From NCBI GenBank assembly GCA_031418215.1, contig JANOXC010000009.1, forward strand, positions 1 to 7,833: a stretch of 7,833 nucleotides of DNA, in the 5' to 3' direction. A model generated the notes under the pieces. It saw only the letters and a list, made by a program, of their open reading frames with translations. It ran no database searches and was not told the origin of the DNA. A program made the position numbers and the translations under genes. This document shows positions 1-6,184 of the stretch, piece after piece; the stretch's first letter is position 1, and each line of letters opens with the position of its first letter. The DNA comes from JANOXC01 sp031418215 (GTDB lineage: Bacteria; Bacteroidota; Bacteroidia; AKYH767-A; OLB10).

Positions 1-1
1 A

Positions 2-529
2 GCACAAAGCATTCTGAACAAACTGCAAAAACGTTTTACAGAATGCGGGTTAACCATTCATCCCACTAAAACCCAGATCATCTGTGTAAAAAGAAACCCA
101 ACAAAAAGAAGTATAAACGATGTTCATACTTTTGAAATGGGAGGATTTGATTTTACACCGCAATGGGTAAAGGTGGAAGGAGACCCGATAGTTATCGGGT
201 GGAAGCTGCTGATACTTCCCTCGCCATCGAAGGCATCGAAGAAAAGTATAATGGATAAAATACGCAGCCTTAAACTACATACCCGAACGGGCAGTATATA
301 TGTGGTGGCGAATCTTTTGAATCCATTAGTGCGGGGCTGGCAAAACTACTACTGTCACTTTATCAAAAGAGACCTGAACGACCTATGGCGCTTTGTGAAC
401 CGACGATTGGAGAAATGGTGCAAATGGAACAAGAGGATGAATTTATACAAGAGCCGAAGATGGCTCAATACATTGTATAAATTACAACCCGGTTTGTTTG
501 CTCATTGGAGTGTTTGTCCTGCTTACTAA
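2..529 (+). CDS. ltrA: Group II intron reverse transcriptase/maturase, C-terminal part (5' truncated by window)
   Basis: The protein is the splicing and mobility factor of the intron: it binds the intron RNA, helps it fold, and primes cDNA synthesis at the target. The reading frame is open from base 2, so the ATG at 137 is internal and not the start. About 175 residues are visible. The first 45 contain the end of the RT domain (RFTECGLTIHPTKTQII, the conserved 'G-L-x-P-x-K-T' region). Next come a FDF-type block and the maturase X/GIIM domain (PSKASKKSIMDKIR, then LNPLVRGWQNYY). The C-terminus is basic, with RRWLNTLYKLQPGLFAHW close to the stop. No HNH endonuclease follows, as in class C introns, which use hairpin targets. 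A short palindrome (183-200) lies in frame in the linker between the RT and X domains. The ltrA symbol is used for the family only. The visible part shows no stop or frameshift. Confidence 0.92.
   Translation, partial: AQSILNKLQKRFTECGLTIHPTKTQIICVKRNPTKRSINDVHTFEMGGFDFTPQWVKVEGDPIVIGWKLLILPSPSKASKKSIMDKIRSLKLHTRTGSIYVVANLLNPLVRGWQNYYCHFIKRDLNDLWRFVNRRLEKWCKWNKRMNLYKSRRWLNTLYKLQPGLFAHWSVCPAY
183..200. repeat. 18-nt palindrome inside the intron RT gene
   Basis: ACCCGATA-GT-TATCGGGT has two 8-nt complementary arms around a GT centre. It lies in the coding sequence between the RT and maturase domains and stays in frame (reads DPIVIGW). Hairpins with CCGATA/TATCGG arms are, from memory, common in Bacteroidota intergenic DNA, so this may be a small inserted palindrome. 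It could also be chance. Confidence 0.5.
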
Positions 530-548
530 TTGCCAGCATCATCTTGAA

Positions 549-582
549 GAGCCGTATGAATCGAGAGGTTCAAGTACGGTTC
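549..582 (+). ncRNA. Group II intron domain V (catalytic hairpin)
   Basis: This is a 34-nt hairpin with the canonical layout. A lower stem GAGCCGTA pairs with TACGGTTC and carries the catalytic AGC triad at 550-552. A 2-nt bulge (AG, 573-574) follows on the 3' side, then an upper stem TGAATC/GGTTCA closed by a GAGA tetraloop. Domain V is the metal-binding active site of the ribozyme. Its intact form suggests the ribozyme core here is not decayed. Confidence 0.95.
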
Positions 583-622
583 TGTGAGGAGCAGGGGGTG
601 AGAATCCCCTTGCTTACTCGAC
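583..622 (+). ncRNA. Group II intron domain VI with bulged branch-point adenosine
   Basis: A 9-bp stem pairs 590-598 (AGCAGGGGG) with 606-614 (CCCCTTGCT) around a 7-nt loop. Below it G589 pairs with U615, A616 is unpaired, and GAG (586-588) pairs with CTC (617-619). The bulged A616 is seven nucleotides from the end at C622, the usual distance for the lariat branch point. The intron therefore ends at 622, and T623 is the first 3' exon base. Confidence 0.88.
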
Positions 623-630
623 TGTGCGTT
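623..630 (-). repeat. Remnant of an attC-like site interrupted by the group II intron
   Basis: TGTGCGTT directly follows the intron end. The intact repeats end, on the + strand, in TTTTGTTGTGCGTT (for example 6149-6162). The intron therefore appears inserted between TTGT and TGTGC, inside the R''-type box at the gene-proximal end of the site serving the RibD-like gene. The rest of this site should lie left of the intron, outside the window. Confidence 0.65.
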
Positions 631-686
631 TGTTTTTCTCTCTGTCAAATGATGTAGTTTAAATTTTCTTATACACTTGTAAATCA

Positions 687-1208
687 TTATATCTGTCCAA
701 CGTTGTAAGTTAAAGAAACCAAACCTGTTGAAAATGTTTTTGTGTCAACCAACGTAAGTTTAATCCTGTCTTTAATGTTATTGAATAAAGGCTTGCCTCC
801 GCCAAGTAAAATAGGATGAACAGCTAATGATAGTTCGTCAACCAATCCTAAATTTAATAATGATGTTGTAAGTCCTGCACCCCCAAAAAGCCAAATGTCT
901 TTTCCCTTTTCCTTTTTAATTTCTTGCACTTGAGCTTTTATGTCACCATTTATTAATGTCGCCCCGTCTTTTACTTTGTCCAATGTTGTTGAAAAAATAT
1001 ATTCTTTAAATTTTGGAAATCCTGCACCGCCACCTTCCATTCCTAAGGACATTTCATATGTTTTCCTTCCAACAAAAACTGTGTCAACACGTTTGAAGAA
1101 AGTTGAAAGCCCATAATCTTGGTCAGTAAAGCACCAATCATATTCTCCATTCGGACCTTCAATGAAGCTGTCTAAGCTAACCGCAAGTCCTAATATTACT
1201 TTTCGCAT
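687..1208 (-). CDS. RibD C-terminal/dihydrofolate reductase-fold family protein
   Basis: This is a 173-residue cytoplasmic, probably NADPH-dependent reductase-fold protein of the RibD-C family (YyaP/YwjB-like). The family shares the DHFR fold with the riboflavin pathway reductase, but stand-alone members mostly have unknown substrates. Visible family marks are the N-terminal strand and SLDSFI (11-16), GRKTYE (47-52), the nucleotide-site glycines in LFGGAG (107-112), GLVDEL (121-126) and the HPILLGGGKPLF block (131-142). The length is normal for the family and complete. The start is the ATG immediately inside the fold; only 28 nt separate it from the GTTGTGC box, leaving little room for a promoter, so read-through transcription is likely. 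There is no clear Shine-Dalgarno, as usual in Bacteroidota. Members of this family are common on integron cassettes and other accessory DNA. The group II intron 64 bp beyond its stop is transcribed towards it, on the opposite strand. Confidence 0.92.
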   Translation of the reverse strand: MRKVILGLAVSLDSFIEGPNGEYDWCFTDQDYGLSTFFKRVDTVFVGRKTYEMSLGMEGGGAGFPKFKEYIFSTTLDKVKDGATLINGDIKAQVQEIKKEKGKDIWLFGGAGLTTSLLNLGLVDELSLAVHPILLGGGKPLFNNIKDRIKLTLVDTKTFSTGLVSLTYNVGQI

Positions 1209-1230
1209 AGTAGGGTCTTTTTAAAATGAC

Positions 1231-1426
1231 GCACAACGTTCGAGTATTTGCGAAGGCAGGGAATTCATTGATTGTCCAGCCCGGTACAAATGCCCAATTG
1301 AAAATATGTTGTTGAAGTTATGAACTAAAGCTAAAAATTGAACGTCGAGCCCGAACCGCTGCTGATAGTTGTACACAGCTGAAGTTTCATTGTCCAGCCC
1401 TGCTTTTGCAAATACTTTTGTTGGCA
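1231..1426 (-). repeat. attC-like recombination element 1 (between desaturase and RibD-like genes)
   Basis: An imperfect inverted repeat of 196 bp. On the + strand the left arm reads GCACAAC (1231-1237), then AGTATTTGC and AAGGCAGGG. The right arm has GCAAATACTT (1409-1418) followed by GTTGGCA (1420-1426). The arms can form a long interrupted hairpin with extrahelical bases, as in attC sites. Three copies of a GTCSAGCCC motif lie at 1274, 1344 and 1392. The two terminal boxes do not match each other, but the left one matches the inferred end of the RibD-like cassette. It is about 96% identical to element 2. Confidence 0.75.
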
Positions 1427-1638
1427 GCAGTTTGATTTAGTTCATAATTATCAAAGGTTAATATTTTCTTTGTCGATTGTTTAGAAGTCCGGGAGTTGCC
1501 CACTGTCAACGAAACTCAACTTCATGTTTTATGCGTCGATGTCAGTAATAATTGTCCATCGTTTTTTTTGAACTAAAAGCCCAAACTGTCAGCAAAATAG
1601 AATTGGATCCAGCATCACAAACATTTTACTGGTTTTAG
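1427..1638. other. Non-coding stretch after the desaturase gene, inside its cassette
   Basis: About 210 bp separate the desaturase stop from its attC-like site, whereas the three cassettes further right have 17-25 bp there. Only tiny open frames (under about 20 codons) are visible on either strand. A run of eight T's at 1562-1569 follows a weak CGATG/CATCG pairing, not convincing as a terminator. The stretch could be the decayed end of a second gene or imported DNA; nothing identifiable is seen. Confidence 0.5.
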
Positions 1639-2454
1639 TCATGGCTTGTCGCTGATATTACGTTTGATTTTTATGAATGGACTTATAAGTAAATACCAAA
1701 ACGTTTGTTTTTTAGTGTCGTCAAACTCCTTTAATCCGTAAATACGTGATTTAACTGACGAATATTTATATGTTCCGAATAATTTGTCCCAAAAAACAAA
1801 GATGTCGGCAAAATTTGAATCAGTGTAATACTGGTTTTGGTCGTGATGCACTTTATGAATGTTTGGCGTGATAAACACTTTCCCAAAAACTTTATCCGTC
1901 CAATCGGGTAATTGAATGTTGGCATGTTGCGCTACCAGGAAAGGCAAAAGCACAATGAAATAGACACCTAAAATGGGTAGGGCAATGCCGAAAATTACGC
2001 ATGCTACAATACTTGATGTGCCAAATATTAAAACTTCCAACGGATGCCCCCGAAAAAATGTGGAGGTATCCATCGTGGTGTCGCTGTGATGAACACGGTG
2101 GAGCCGCCAAAACAGGGGTGAAGTATGAGCCAGGCGATGAAACCAATACGAAGTAAGATCCAGGCACATGACACCAAGAATGACTTTAAGCCACAAAGGT
2201 ATTTCAATCCAGTAAAAGAGACCTACCTGGTTTGCAGACGACCATGAAATGATGCCCACCTGTACCAAAGCAAAAGCCAAGTTAGCGAAATAAAAGGCAA
2301 TCATAAATACAAAGTTGTGTAAAAAGTGAGGTATGCGCCTGTCAAATTTGAAAGGTGTGCCCAATAAACGCTCAAGGCTATAAAATAGGGCAATCAAGAA
2401 AATGATGATGTAATTGCCATCAATTGAATTAATAAATTTGATTATACTTTCCAT
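1639..2454 (-). CDS. Sterol desaturase/fatty acid hydroxylase family protein
   Basis: This is an integral membrane di-iron oxygenase of the fatty acid hydroxylase superfamily, which hydroxylates or desaturates lipids or other hydrophobic substrates. The substrate here is unknown. The eight-histidine signature is present: HRLAH (106-110), HRVHH (119-123), H137 in FRGHP, H177, and HKVHH (200-204), followed by the usual DxN(Y/F)AD-like stretch (YYTDSNFADIF) and WDKLFGTY. Hydrophobic segments lie near residues 14-30, 45-70, 88-103 and 140-175, so the metal centre should face the cytoplasm. Length 271 is typical. The ATG begins the first amphipathic/TM segment. The upstream 150 bp carry a repeated TTGTCTACT-like motif, and its recombination element is 213 bp downstream. 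The A-rich leader lacks a Shine-Dalgarno. Nothing suggests truncation. Confidence 0.92.
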   Translation of the reverse strand: MESIIKFINSIDGNYIIIFLIALFYSLERLLGTPFKFDRRIPHFLHNFVFMIAFYFANLAFALVQVGIISWSSANQVGLFYWIEIPLWLKVILGVMCLDLTSYWFHRLAHTSPLFWRLHRVHHSDTTMDTSTFFRGHPLEVLIFGTSSIVACVIFGIALPILGVYFIVLLPFLVAQHANIQLPDWTDKVFGKVFITPNIHKVHHDQNQYYTDSNFADIFVFWDKLFGTYKYSSVKSRIYGLKEFDDTKKQTFWYLLISPFIKIKRNISDKP

Positions 2455-2556
2455 AATGTTTTAGTTGAAATGGATGTTGTTACACTTTTAATCTTTTTTT
2501 TGGAAAACTAACTCTAATCCTGACTATTCCTGAATTGTTTCTTCTCCTATTTTCTT

Positions 2557-2604
2557 GACTTTGTCCACCGAATTAATTGTCTACTACACAACTTTGTCTA
2601 CTGA
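2557..2604. repeat. Short tandemly spaced direct repeats upstream of the desaturase gene
   Basis: Three related units occur: GACTTTGTCCACCGA (2557-2571), TTGTCTACTA (2578-2587) and AACTTTGTCTACTGA (2590-2604). On the - strand they read GTAGACAAAGT or GTGGACAAAGT, upstream of the desaturase gene and just inside the cassette boundary at 2610. They could be binding sites for a regulator or part of a promoter. No function is recognised. Confidence 0.5.
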
Positions 2605-2799
2605 GCCGACGTTCGAGTATTTGCGAAGGCAGGGAATTCATTGATTGTCCAGCCCTGTACAAATGCCCAATTGAAAATATGTTGTTGAAGTTATGAACTA
2701 AAGCTAAAAATTGAACGTCGAGCCCGAACCGCTGCTGATGGATGCACATAGCTGATGTTACATTGTCCAGCCCTGCTTTTGCAAATACTTTTGTTGGCT
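2605..2799 (-). repeat. attC-like recombination element 2 (between peptidase and desaturase genes)
   Basis: A 195-bp copy nearly identical to element 1, with about seven differences over the 182-bp core by eye. The left box on the + strand is AGCCGAC (2604-2610, - strand GTCGGCT); the right box is GTTGGCT (2793-2799). The right box continues as GTTGGCTGCA, identical to the - strand sequence at the far end of the peptidase cassette (4797 downwards). GTCSAGCCC motifs sit at 2647, 2717 and 2765. The peptidase stop codon lies only 17 bp from the right edge. Confidence 0.75.
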
Positions 2800-2816
2800 G
2801 CATGTGCATATATTAT

Positions 2817-4697
2817 TTACTTTTTAAATATAAGGATATTATTACCTTCCACAGCATCTCCACTGTCTAAAACCTTTATTTCAACAGATATGATTTTCTT
2901 CTTTGCATCAATTCTCTTGATGTACGTTGCTGTATTCTTCCATACTGCCGGGCTCACATCTTGCTGTAAAAATGTGTCATCAGCAAAATTCACTTTTATA
3001 GTGAATGGCATTGGTCTGCCTCCTGTATTTTCCACCGTTAATACATTATCCTTAAAACTTTTTATTCCAATATCCATGTATCCCCAATCAAAATACCATT
3101 GTTTCCAAAACCAGTTAAGGTCTTTGCCGGATACCTTATTGAATGTGAACATAAAGTCGTATGGAGTGGGATGCTTATACTTCCAGGTATCCATGTAAGT
3201 TTTTAAACATATATCAAACAGCGGTTTGCCCAGAAGCTGGTATAATGAATAGTAAGAATAGTAGGACACCGTGTAAGTATTTATTGCGCTATTTTGCAAA
3301 AGATGGCTGGGCACCATAACTGGAGCCATGCTTTGCGATGCAATGTAAGATTGATCAAGTTTAATTTCAGAATCCAGATGTAAAAACCGCCATACAAAAT
3401 TAGCCATGCCTTCATCCATCCATCCATATTTTTTTTCATGAAGGCCCATCATAAATGGAAAATACATGTGGCACATTTCATGACCAGTGGCTAAACGAAT
3501 TGCATCAAAATCACTCATCTTTACCCCGGTTCCCTGCTCCAGTTGCTCTTTGGTTATTGCTTCATTATTTACAATTCCCGGAAATTCCATACCCCCTCCT
3601 TCCATCCCATTAAAAATTGTAAAGTACTTGTATGGAAACGCATAACGGGGAAACTCCGTATGAAACATTTTTAAAGTTTCGCTAATGCCTTTAAGCCACT
3701 GTTTAAATGATCGATGATTTTCAGGATAAGCAGTATTTATAAAATATTCGCCCAATGAATCTTTATACATACATGCATCCCACACAAAATGATCACTCAA
3801 CGCAAAAGAAAAATCGGGAAATTTTTTTGCAGTGTACTTCCATATCAACATGTTGCCTGAAGAAGATGCTTTAAAATCATATTTGGAATATACTTGTATG
3901 GGTTCCGTGCTTTTTTTTGCTTTAGTTAATCGTTCGCGCAAGGCGTTTGAATATACTTCATCTTCATTGGTTGGCGCTACCGATGCCCACACCATAAAAT
4001 TATCCGGCACTTCAATTTCAATCTCATAATCAGAATAATCGTGATAAAATTCTGTTGCTGCGTTATATACAATTCGATCCCATCCGTCAATATCATCGTA
4101 CACAGCCATTTCAGGATACCAGTAAGCAATGAACATTGAGGTGCTGTCAATTGCACCACTGCGCTCAAAACCCTTCCCAGGAATTGTATAATGCCATTTA
4201 ATCTGAAGTTGAATGGAACCTTTAGGTGCTAATGGCTTTTTTAAAGAGAGGTTATAATATGTTCCGTTGTGTGTTAAGCTGTCTGAATTATTCAAATGAA
4301 TACTTTGATTGTTTACGAGGAGTGTGTCAATAATTACACCTTCAGTGGATGGGAAATTGTCTTTGCTAAAAAAACCCTGCCTCGCTGCTCCTGGCTTATA
4401 ATAATCGTGGTATGTGTGAAAGGCCAACTGACGTAATGTATCCGGGCTGTCATTAAAATATGTTATTGTAGCTTCACCGTTGAGCAACTTCTTATACGGA
4501 TCAATTCTCGCTTTTAATTTATACTCAGACCTGTTTTGCCAGTAGGCGGATGATACACTGCCGTCTGATTTTCGTGTGCCTTTCTCATAAGCTTTTTTAA
4601 ATTCAAGCGGAAAATATAAACCATTGCGATAAGCCTGGGCAAATAATTGATGAGATATCCCCATCAGAAAAATTGCTACGATACTTTTTATTTTCAT
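2817..4697 (-). CDS. Secreted M1-like zinc aminopeptidase
   Basis: This is a zinc metallopeptidase of the M1 (gluzincin) family, expected to remove N-terminal residues from peptides outside the cytoplasm. Residues 1-20 form a signal peptide (Lys-rich start, hydrophobic core, likely cleavage after LFA). A beta-rich N-domain follows (about 55-300). The exopeptidase motif, GAMEN-like, is GMEGGGMEFP (364-373). The zinc site is HEMCH (406-410) with the third ligand E429 in WMDEG, the correct spacing of 18 intervening residues. Tyrosines near 475-486 are candidates for the catalytic Tyr. A helical end (WFWKQWYFD, about 529-537) and a beta tail follow. Length 626 fits bacterial M1 proteins lacking the full C-terminal ARM domain. 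The start is supported by the signal peptide and a weak promoter-like sequence about 47 bp upstream. Product family is firm; substrate is not known. It is large for an integron cassette gene. Confidence 0.93.
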   Translation of the reverse strand: MKIKSIVAIFLMGISHQLFAQAYRNGLYFPLEFKKAYEKGTRKSDGSVSSAYWQNRSEYKLKARIDPYKKLLNGEATITYFNDSPDTLRQLAFHTYHDYYKPGAARQGFFSKDNFPSTEGVIIDTLLVNNQSIHLNNSDSLTHNGTYYNLSLKKPLAPKGSIQLQIKWHYTIPGKGFERSGAIDSTSMFIAYWYPEMAVYDDIDGWDRIVYNAATEFYHDYSDYEIEIEVPDNFMVWASVAPTNEDEVYSNALRERLTKAKKSTEPIQVYSKYDFKASSSGNMLIWKYTAKKFPDFSFALSDHFVWDACMYKDSLGEYFINTAYPENHRSFKQWLKGISETLKMFHTEFPRYAFPYKYFTIFNGMEGGGMEFPGIVNNEAITKEQLEQGTGVKMSDFDAIRLATGHEMCHMYFPFMMGLHEKKYGWMDEGMANFVWRFLHLDSEIKLDQSYIASQSMAPVMVPSHLLQNSAINTYTVSYYSYYSLYQLLGKPLFDICLKTYMDTWKYKHPTPYDFMFTFNKVSGKDLNWFWKQWYFDWGYMDIGIKSFKDNVLTVENTGGRPMPFTIKVNFADDTFLQQDVSPAVWKNTATYIKRIDAKKKIISVEIKVLDSGDAVEGNNILIFKK

Positions 4698-4743
4698 AAA
4701 TACAATTTTTAGAATAGCTTTTAGTGGGATGCTTTTTCAGTCT

Positions 4744-4777
4744 TAAAATTATCGTCCAGCATTGTCTCTCACGAAAA
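4744..4777 (-). promoter_or_regulatory. Possible Bacteroidota-type promoter for the peptidase gene
   Basis: On the - strand a TTTTC run (4773-4777) and TAATTTTA (4744-4751) resemble the Bacteroidota primary sigma pattern TTTG/TAnnTTTG: the -7 box matches at all but the last base, and the spacing is about 21 nt. The box is 46 nt before the ATG. Weak evidence, from pattern only. Confidence 0.3.
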
Positions 4778-4790
4778 TAGGCAGCATTGC

Positions 4791-4996
4791 AGCCAACTAA
4801 CGAACATGGCTTGCCGAAGTGGGGGTAATAGATATTCGTCCGCCCCGGCTAACAGAAGCTAAATTTATAAATAAAAGTTGATGATTTGCACATAGCTAAA
4901 TTAATAACGACCTGCCCGATATGAAGCCAAATTGAAAAACAAAAAGTTGAAACACGGCTTCCGTCCGCCCCCATTTTGGCAAGCCGCTTGTTGTGC
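4791..4996 (-). repeat. attC-like recombination element 3 (second sequence type)
   Basis: A 206-bp imperfect inverted repeat whose sequence differs from elements 1, 2 and 4 but has the same plan. Its arms are GGCTTGCCGAAGTGGGGG (4808-4825) and CCCCCATTTTGGCAAGCC (4968-4985), complementary except for four central positions. Terminal boxes are AGCCAAC (4791-4797) and GTTGTGC (4990-4996), which do not match each other. Each matches the far end of its own cassette instead. GTCCGCCCC-like motifs lie at 4838, about 4909 and 4963, a spacing close to that in the other type. It fills most of the 317-bp gap between the peptidase and the next gene. Confidence 0.72.
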
Positions 4997-5014
4997 GTTC
5001 GTGCCTTTCCGAAA

Positions 5015-5920
5015 TCAATTAAGATGATATTCTTTCTTTAAAACTTCTATTGTTTTGCTTATATCTCTCAATAAAACAACCTGCCCCACCTTCATAACAT
5101 ATTGCACGTAAAAACCATATTTCTTAAGTTTTTCAACATAAGAGTTAATGCCTTCTTTATTTTCTACATTAATTGTTGCTGATTCAGGTACGTCTGACAA
5201 TTGTAAGTCAACAGAAGATTCAGAAAAATTTTTAAATGCAGTGGTTGCGATTTTGTCTGTTATAACCCTGTCAGCAAATACCCATGCAGAAATGTCAATA
5301 TCGTTTTGCAAATTTTCCAAAAACGGTTTAGTCTGCGTGTTTAATATTTTGTATTGTGTTTCCAGCTTGCTGATTGCATATGTTGCATTAGTATTCCTTA
5401 TAAGATGAAATCCTGCACTATGCAGTTGAGATAAAGTGCGTTCTGTGGGGTGGAAATTGTAAGTCCAACCAGTAGCCACCAAAAATGCCTGATAGACTAG
5501 CCTGCCATTGCTTTTTATATCTGGGCTTTGTAGTAAATTTACTGTTGAATCCAGCCATTGTAAATGATAAGGAATCAGCTTCTCGATACTTAAAGCTAAA
5601 AAAGCTGAATCCTGCTTTAGGTCTTCAACCATTGATTTCATATACCTCTTTTCACGCTGATTTTCTATTACATGTTCCAACTGGAACTCTGCTAAAAAAC
5701 CACAAAATACAGCGAAGAACAACATGAGAAATTCCCAAAAATAAGTTTTCAAGTTTTTCTTTCCATCGTGATGAGCATGATGATGTACTTCCATATTTTC
5801 GGTTTCTTGATTTGGGTTAATAATCTCTGTGTCAGCAGTAGGAGTAATATCGTCAGGAGGATTTTCCGATTGATTGTTTATCGGATTATCTAAATGCTCT
5901 TCGTCTTTAATGTCTGCCAT
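5015..5920 (-). CDS. Single-pass membrane protein of unknown function with N-terminal histidine cluster
   Basis: I do not recognise a named family, although proteins with a short His-rich motif followed by a KKxxKxYxxEFLM(I/L)FxAVxxGFxAE segment are familiar Bacteroidota hypotheticals. Residues 1-43 are acidic and Pro/Asn-rich. HHHAHH spans 46-51, then comes one transmembrane helix (about 59-78, ending GFLAE). A charged stretch ENQREKRYMKSMVEDLKQD (86-104) resembles the juxtamembrane helix, and the remaining about 200 residues are largely helical and soluble. The His cluster is probably cytoplasmic next to the membrane and might bind a metal, but no enzyme motif is seen. The ATG at 5920 follows an A-rich leader (AAAACTAA) 45 nt from the cassette box. 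M43 (5794) is a possible alternative start, because related proteins often begin at the MEVHHH motif. The stop lies 18 bp from element 3. Confidence 0.85.
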   Translation of the reverse strand: MADIKDEEHLDNPINNQSENPPDDITPTADTEIINPNQETENMEVHHHAHHDGKKNLKTYFWEFLMLFFAVFCGFLAEFQLEHVIENQREKRYMKSMVEDLKQDSAFLALSIEKLIPYHLQWLDSTVNLLQSPDIKSNGRLVYQAFLVATGWTYNFHPTERTLSQLHSAGFHLIRNTNATYAISKLETQYKILNTQTKPFLENLQNDIDISAWVFADRVITDKIATTAFKNFSESSVDLQLSDVPESATINVENKEGINSYVEKLKKYGFYVQYVMKVGQVVLLRDISKTIEVLKKEYHLN

Positions 5921-5964
5921 TTAGTTTTGGTTGGTTATTTTATTAGAGTGTTCAATCGCATGAT

Positions 5965-6159
5965 GCACAACGTTGAGTATTTGCGAAGGCAGGGAATTCA
6001 TTGAACGTCCAGCCCGGTACAAATGCCCAATTGAAAATATTTTGTTGAAGTTAAAAATAAAAGCTGAACATTGAACGTCGAGCCCGAACCGCTGCTGATA
6101 GTAGTAAATAGCTGAAGTTTCATTGTCCAGCCCTACTTTTGCAAATACTTTTGTTGTGC
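5965..6159 (-). repeat. attC-like recombination element 4
   Basis: A 195-bp copy of the type seen in elements 1 and 2, more diverged (for example GAACGTCCAGCCC in place of GATTGTCCAGCCC). Terminal boxes GCACAAC (5965-5971) and GTTGTGC (6153-6159) are perfect complements here. Next to them AGTATTTGCGAA (5977-5988) pairs with TTTTGCAAATACTT (6138-6151). GTCSAGCCC motifs lie at 6007, 6077 and 6125, with exactly the 70- and 48-bp spacing of element 1. The TPR gene stops 25 bp to the right. Confidence 0.75.
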
Positions 6160-6184
6160 GTTCGTGCTTCTCGTCTTACAAGAT

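Larger units (their letters stand above)
1..622 (+). mobile_element. Group II intron, 3' portion (5' half outside window)
   Basis: This is the right-hand part of a self-splicing, retrotransposing group II intron. Visible in order are the end of the intron-encoded reverse transcriptase/maturase (2-529), domain V (549-582) and domain VI (583-622), ending in GAC, which fits the usual AY 3' terminus. The encoded protein has an RT thumb and maturase domain and stops soon after a LFAHW motif without an HNH endonuclease domain. This is typical of class C (IIC) introns. The first exon base after the intron is T623, followed by GTGCG. That restores the GTTGTGC box of the neighbouring attC-like repeats if the left exon ends in TTGT. 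The intron lies antisense to all cassette genes in the window. Class assignment is inference because domains I-III are not visible. Confidence 0.9.

Noticed and set aside
137..529. Starting the intron reverse transcriptase at the ATG at 137
   Set aside because: The same frame is open to base 2 and encodes typical RT-domain residues upstream, so this ATG is internal and the gene is cut by the window edge.
1892..2167. Alternative - strand frames inside the desaturase gene
   Set aside because: Low-complexity shadow of the desaturase coding sequence, which has all family histidine motifs in its own frame.
1231..2799. IS element or composite transposon bounded by elements 1 and 2
   Set aside because: No transposase lies between them, and the repeats are in direct orientation with internal palindromes, recurring after every gene.
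2573..2809. Open frame of 78 codons on the - strand within element 2
   Set aside because: It lies inside the inverted repeat, has no recognisable protein character, and the repeat is explained as a recombination site.
2755..3198. Open frame of 147 codons on the + strand over the end of the peptidase gene
   Set aside because: It overlaps element 2 and the antisense of a well-supported peptidase; it is a shadow frame.
4791..4996. Ordinary rho-independent terminators between genes
   Set aside because: The inverted repeats are far too long, have conserved ends, and lack a T-tract directly after the stem; they may still terminate transcription as a side effect.
1231..6159. CRISPR array
   Set aside because: The repeats are about 200 bp, palindromic and separated by whole genes; no short regular repeat-spacer pattern exists.
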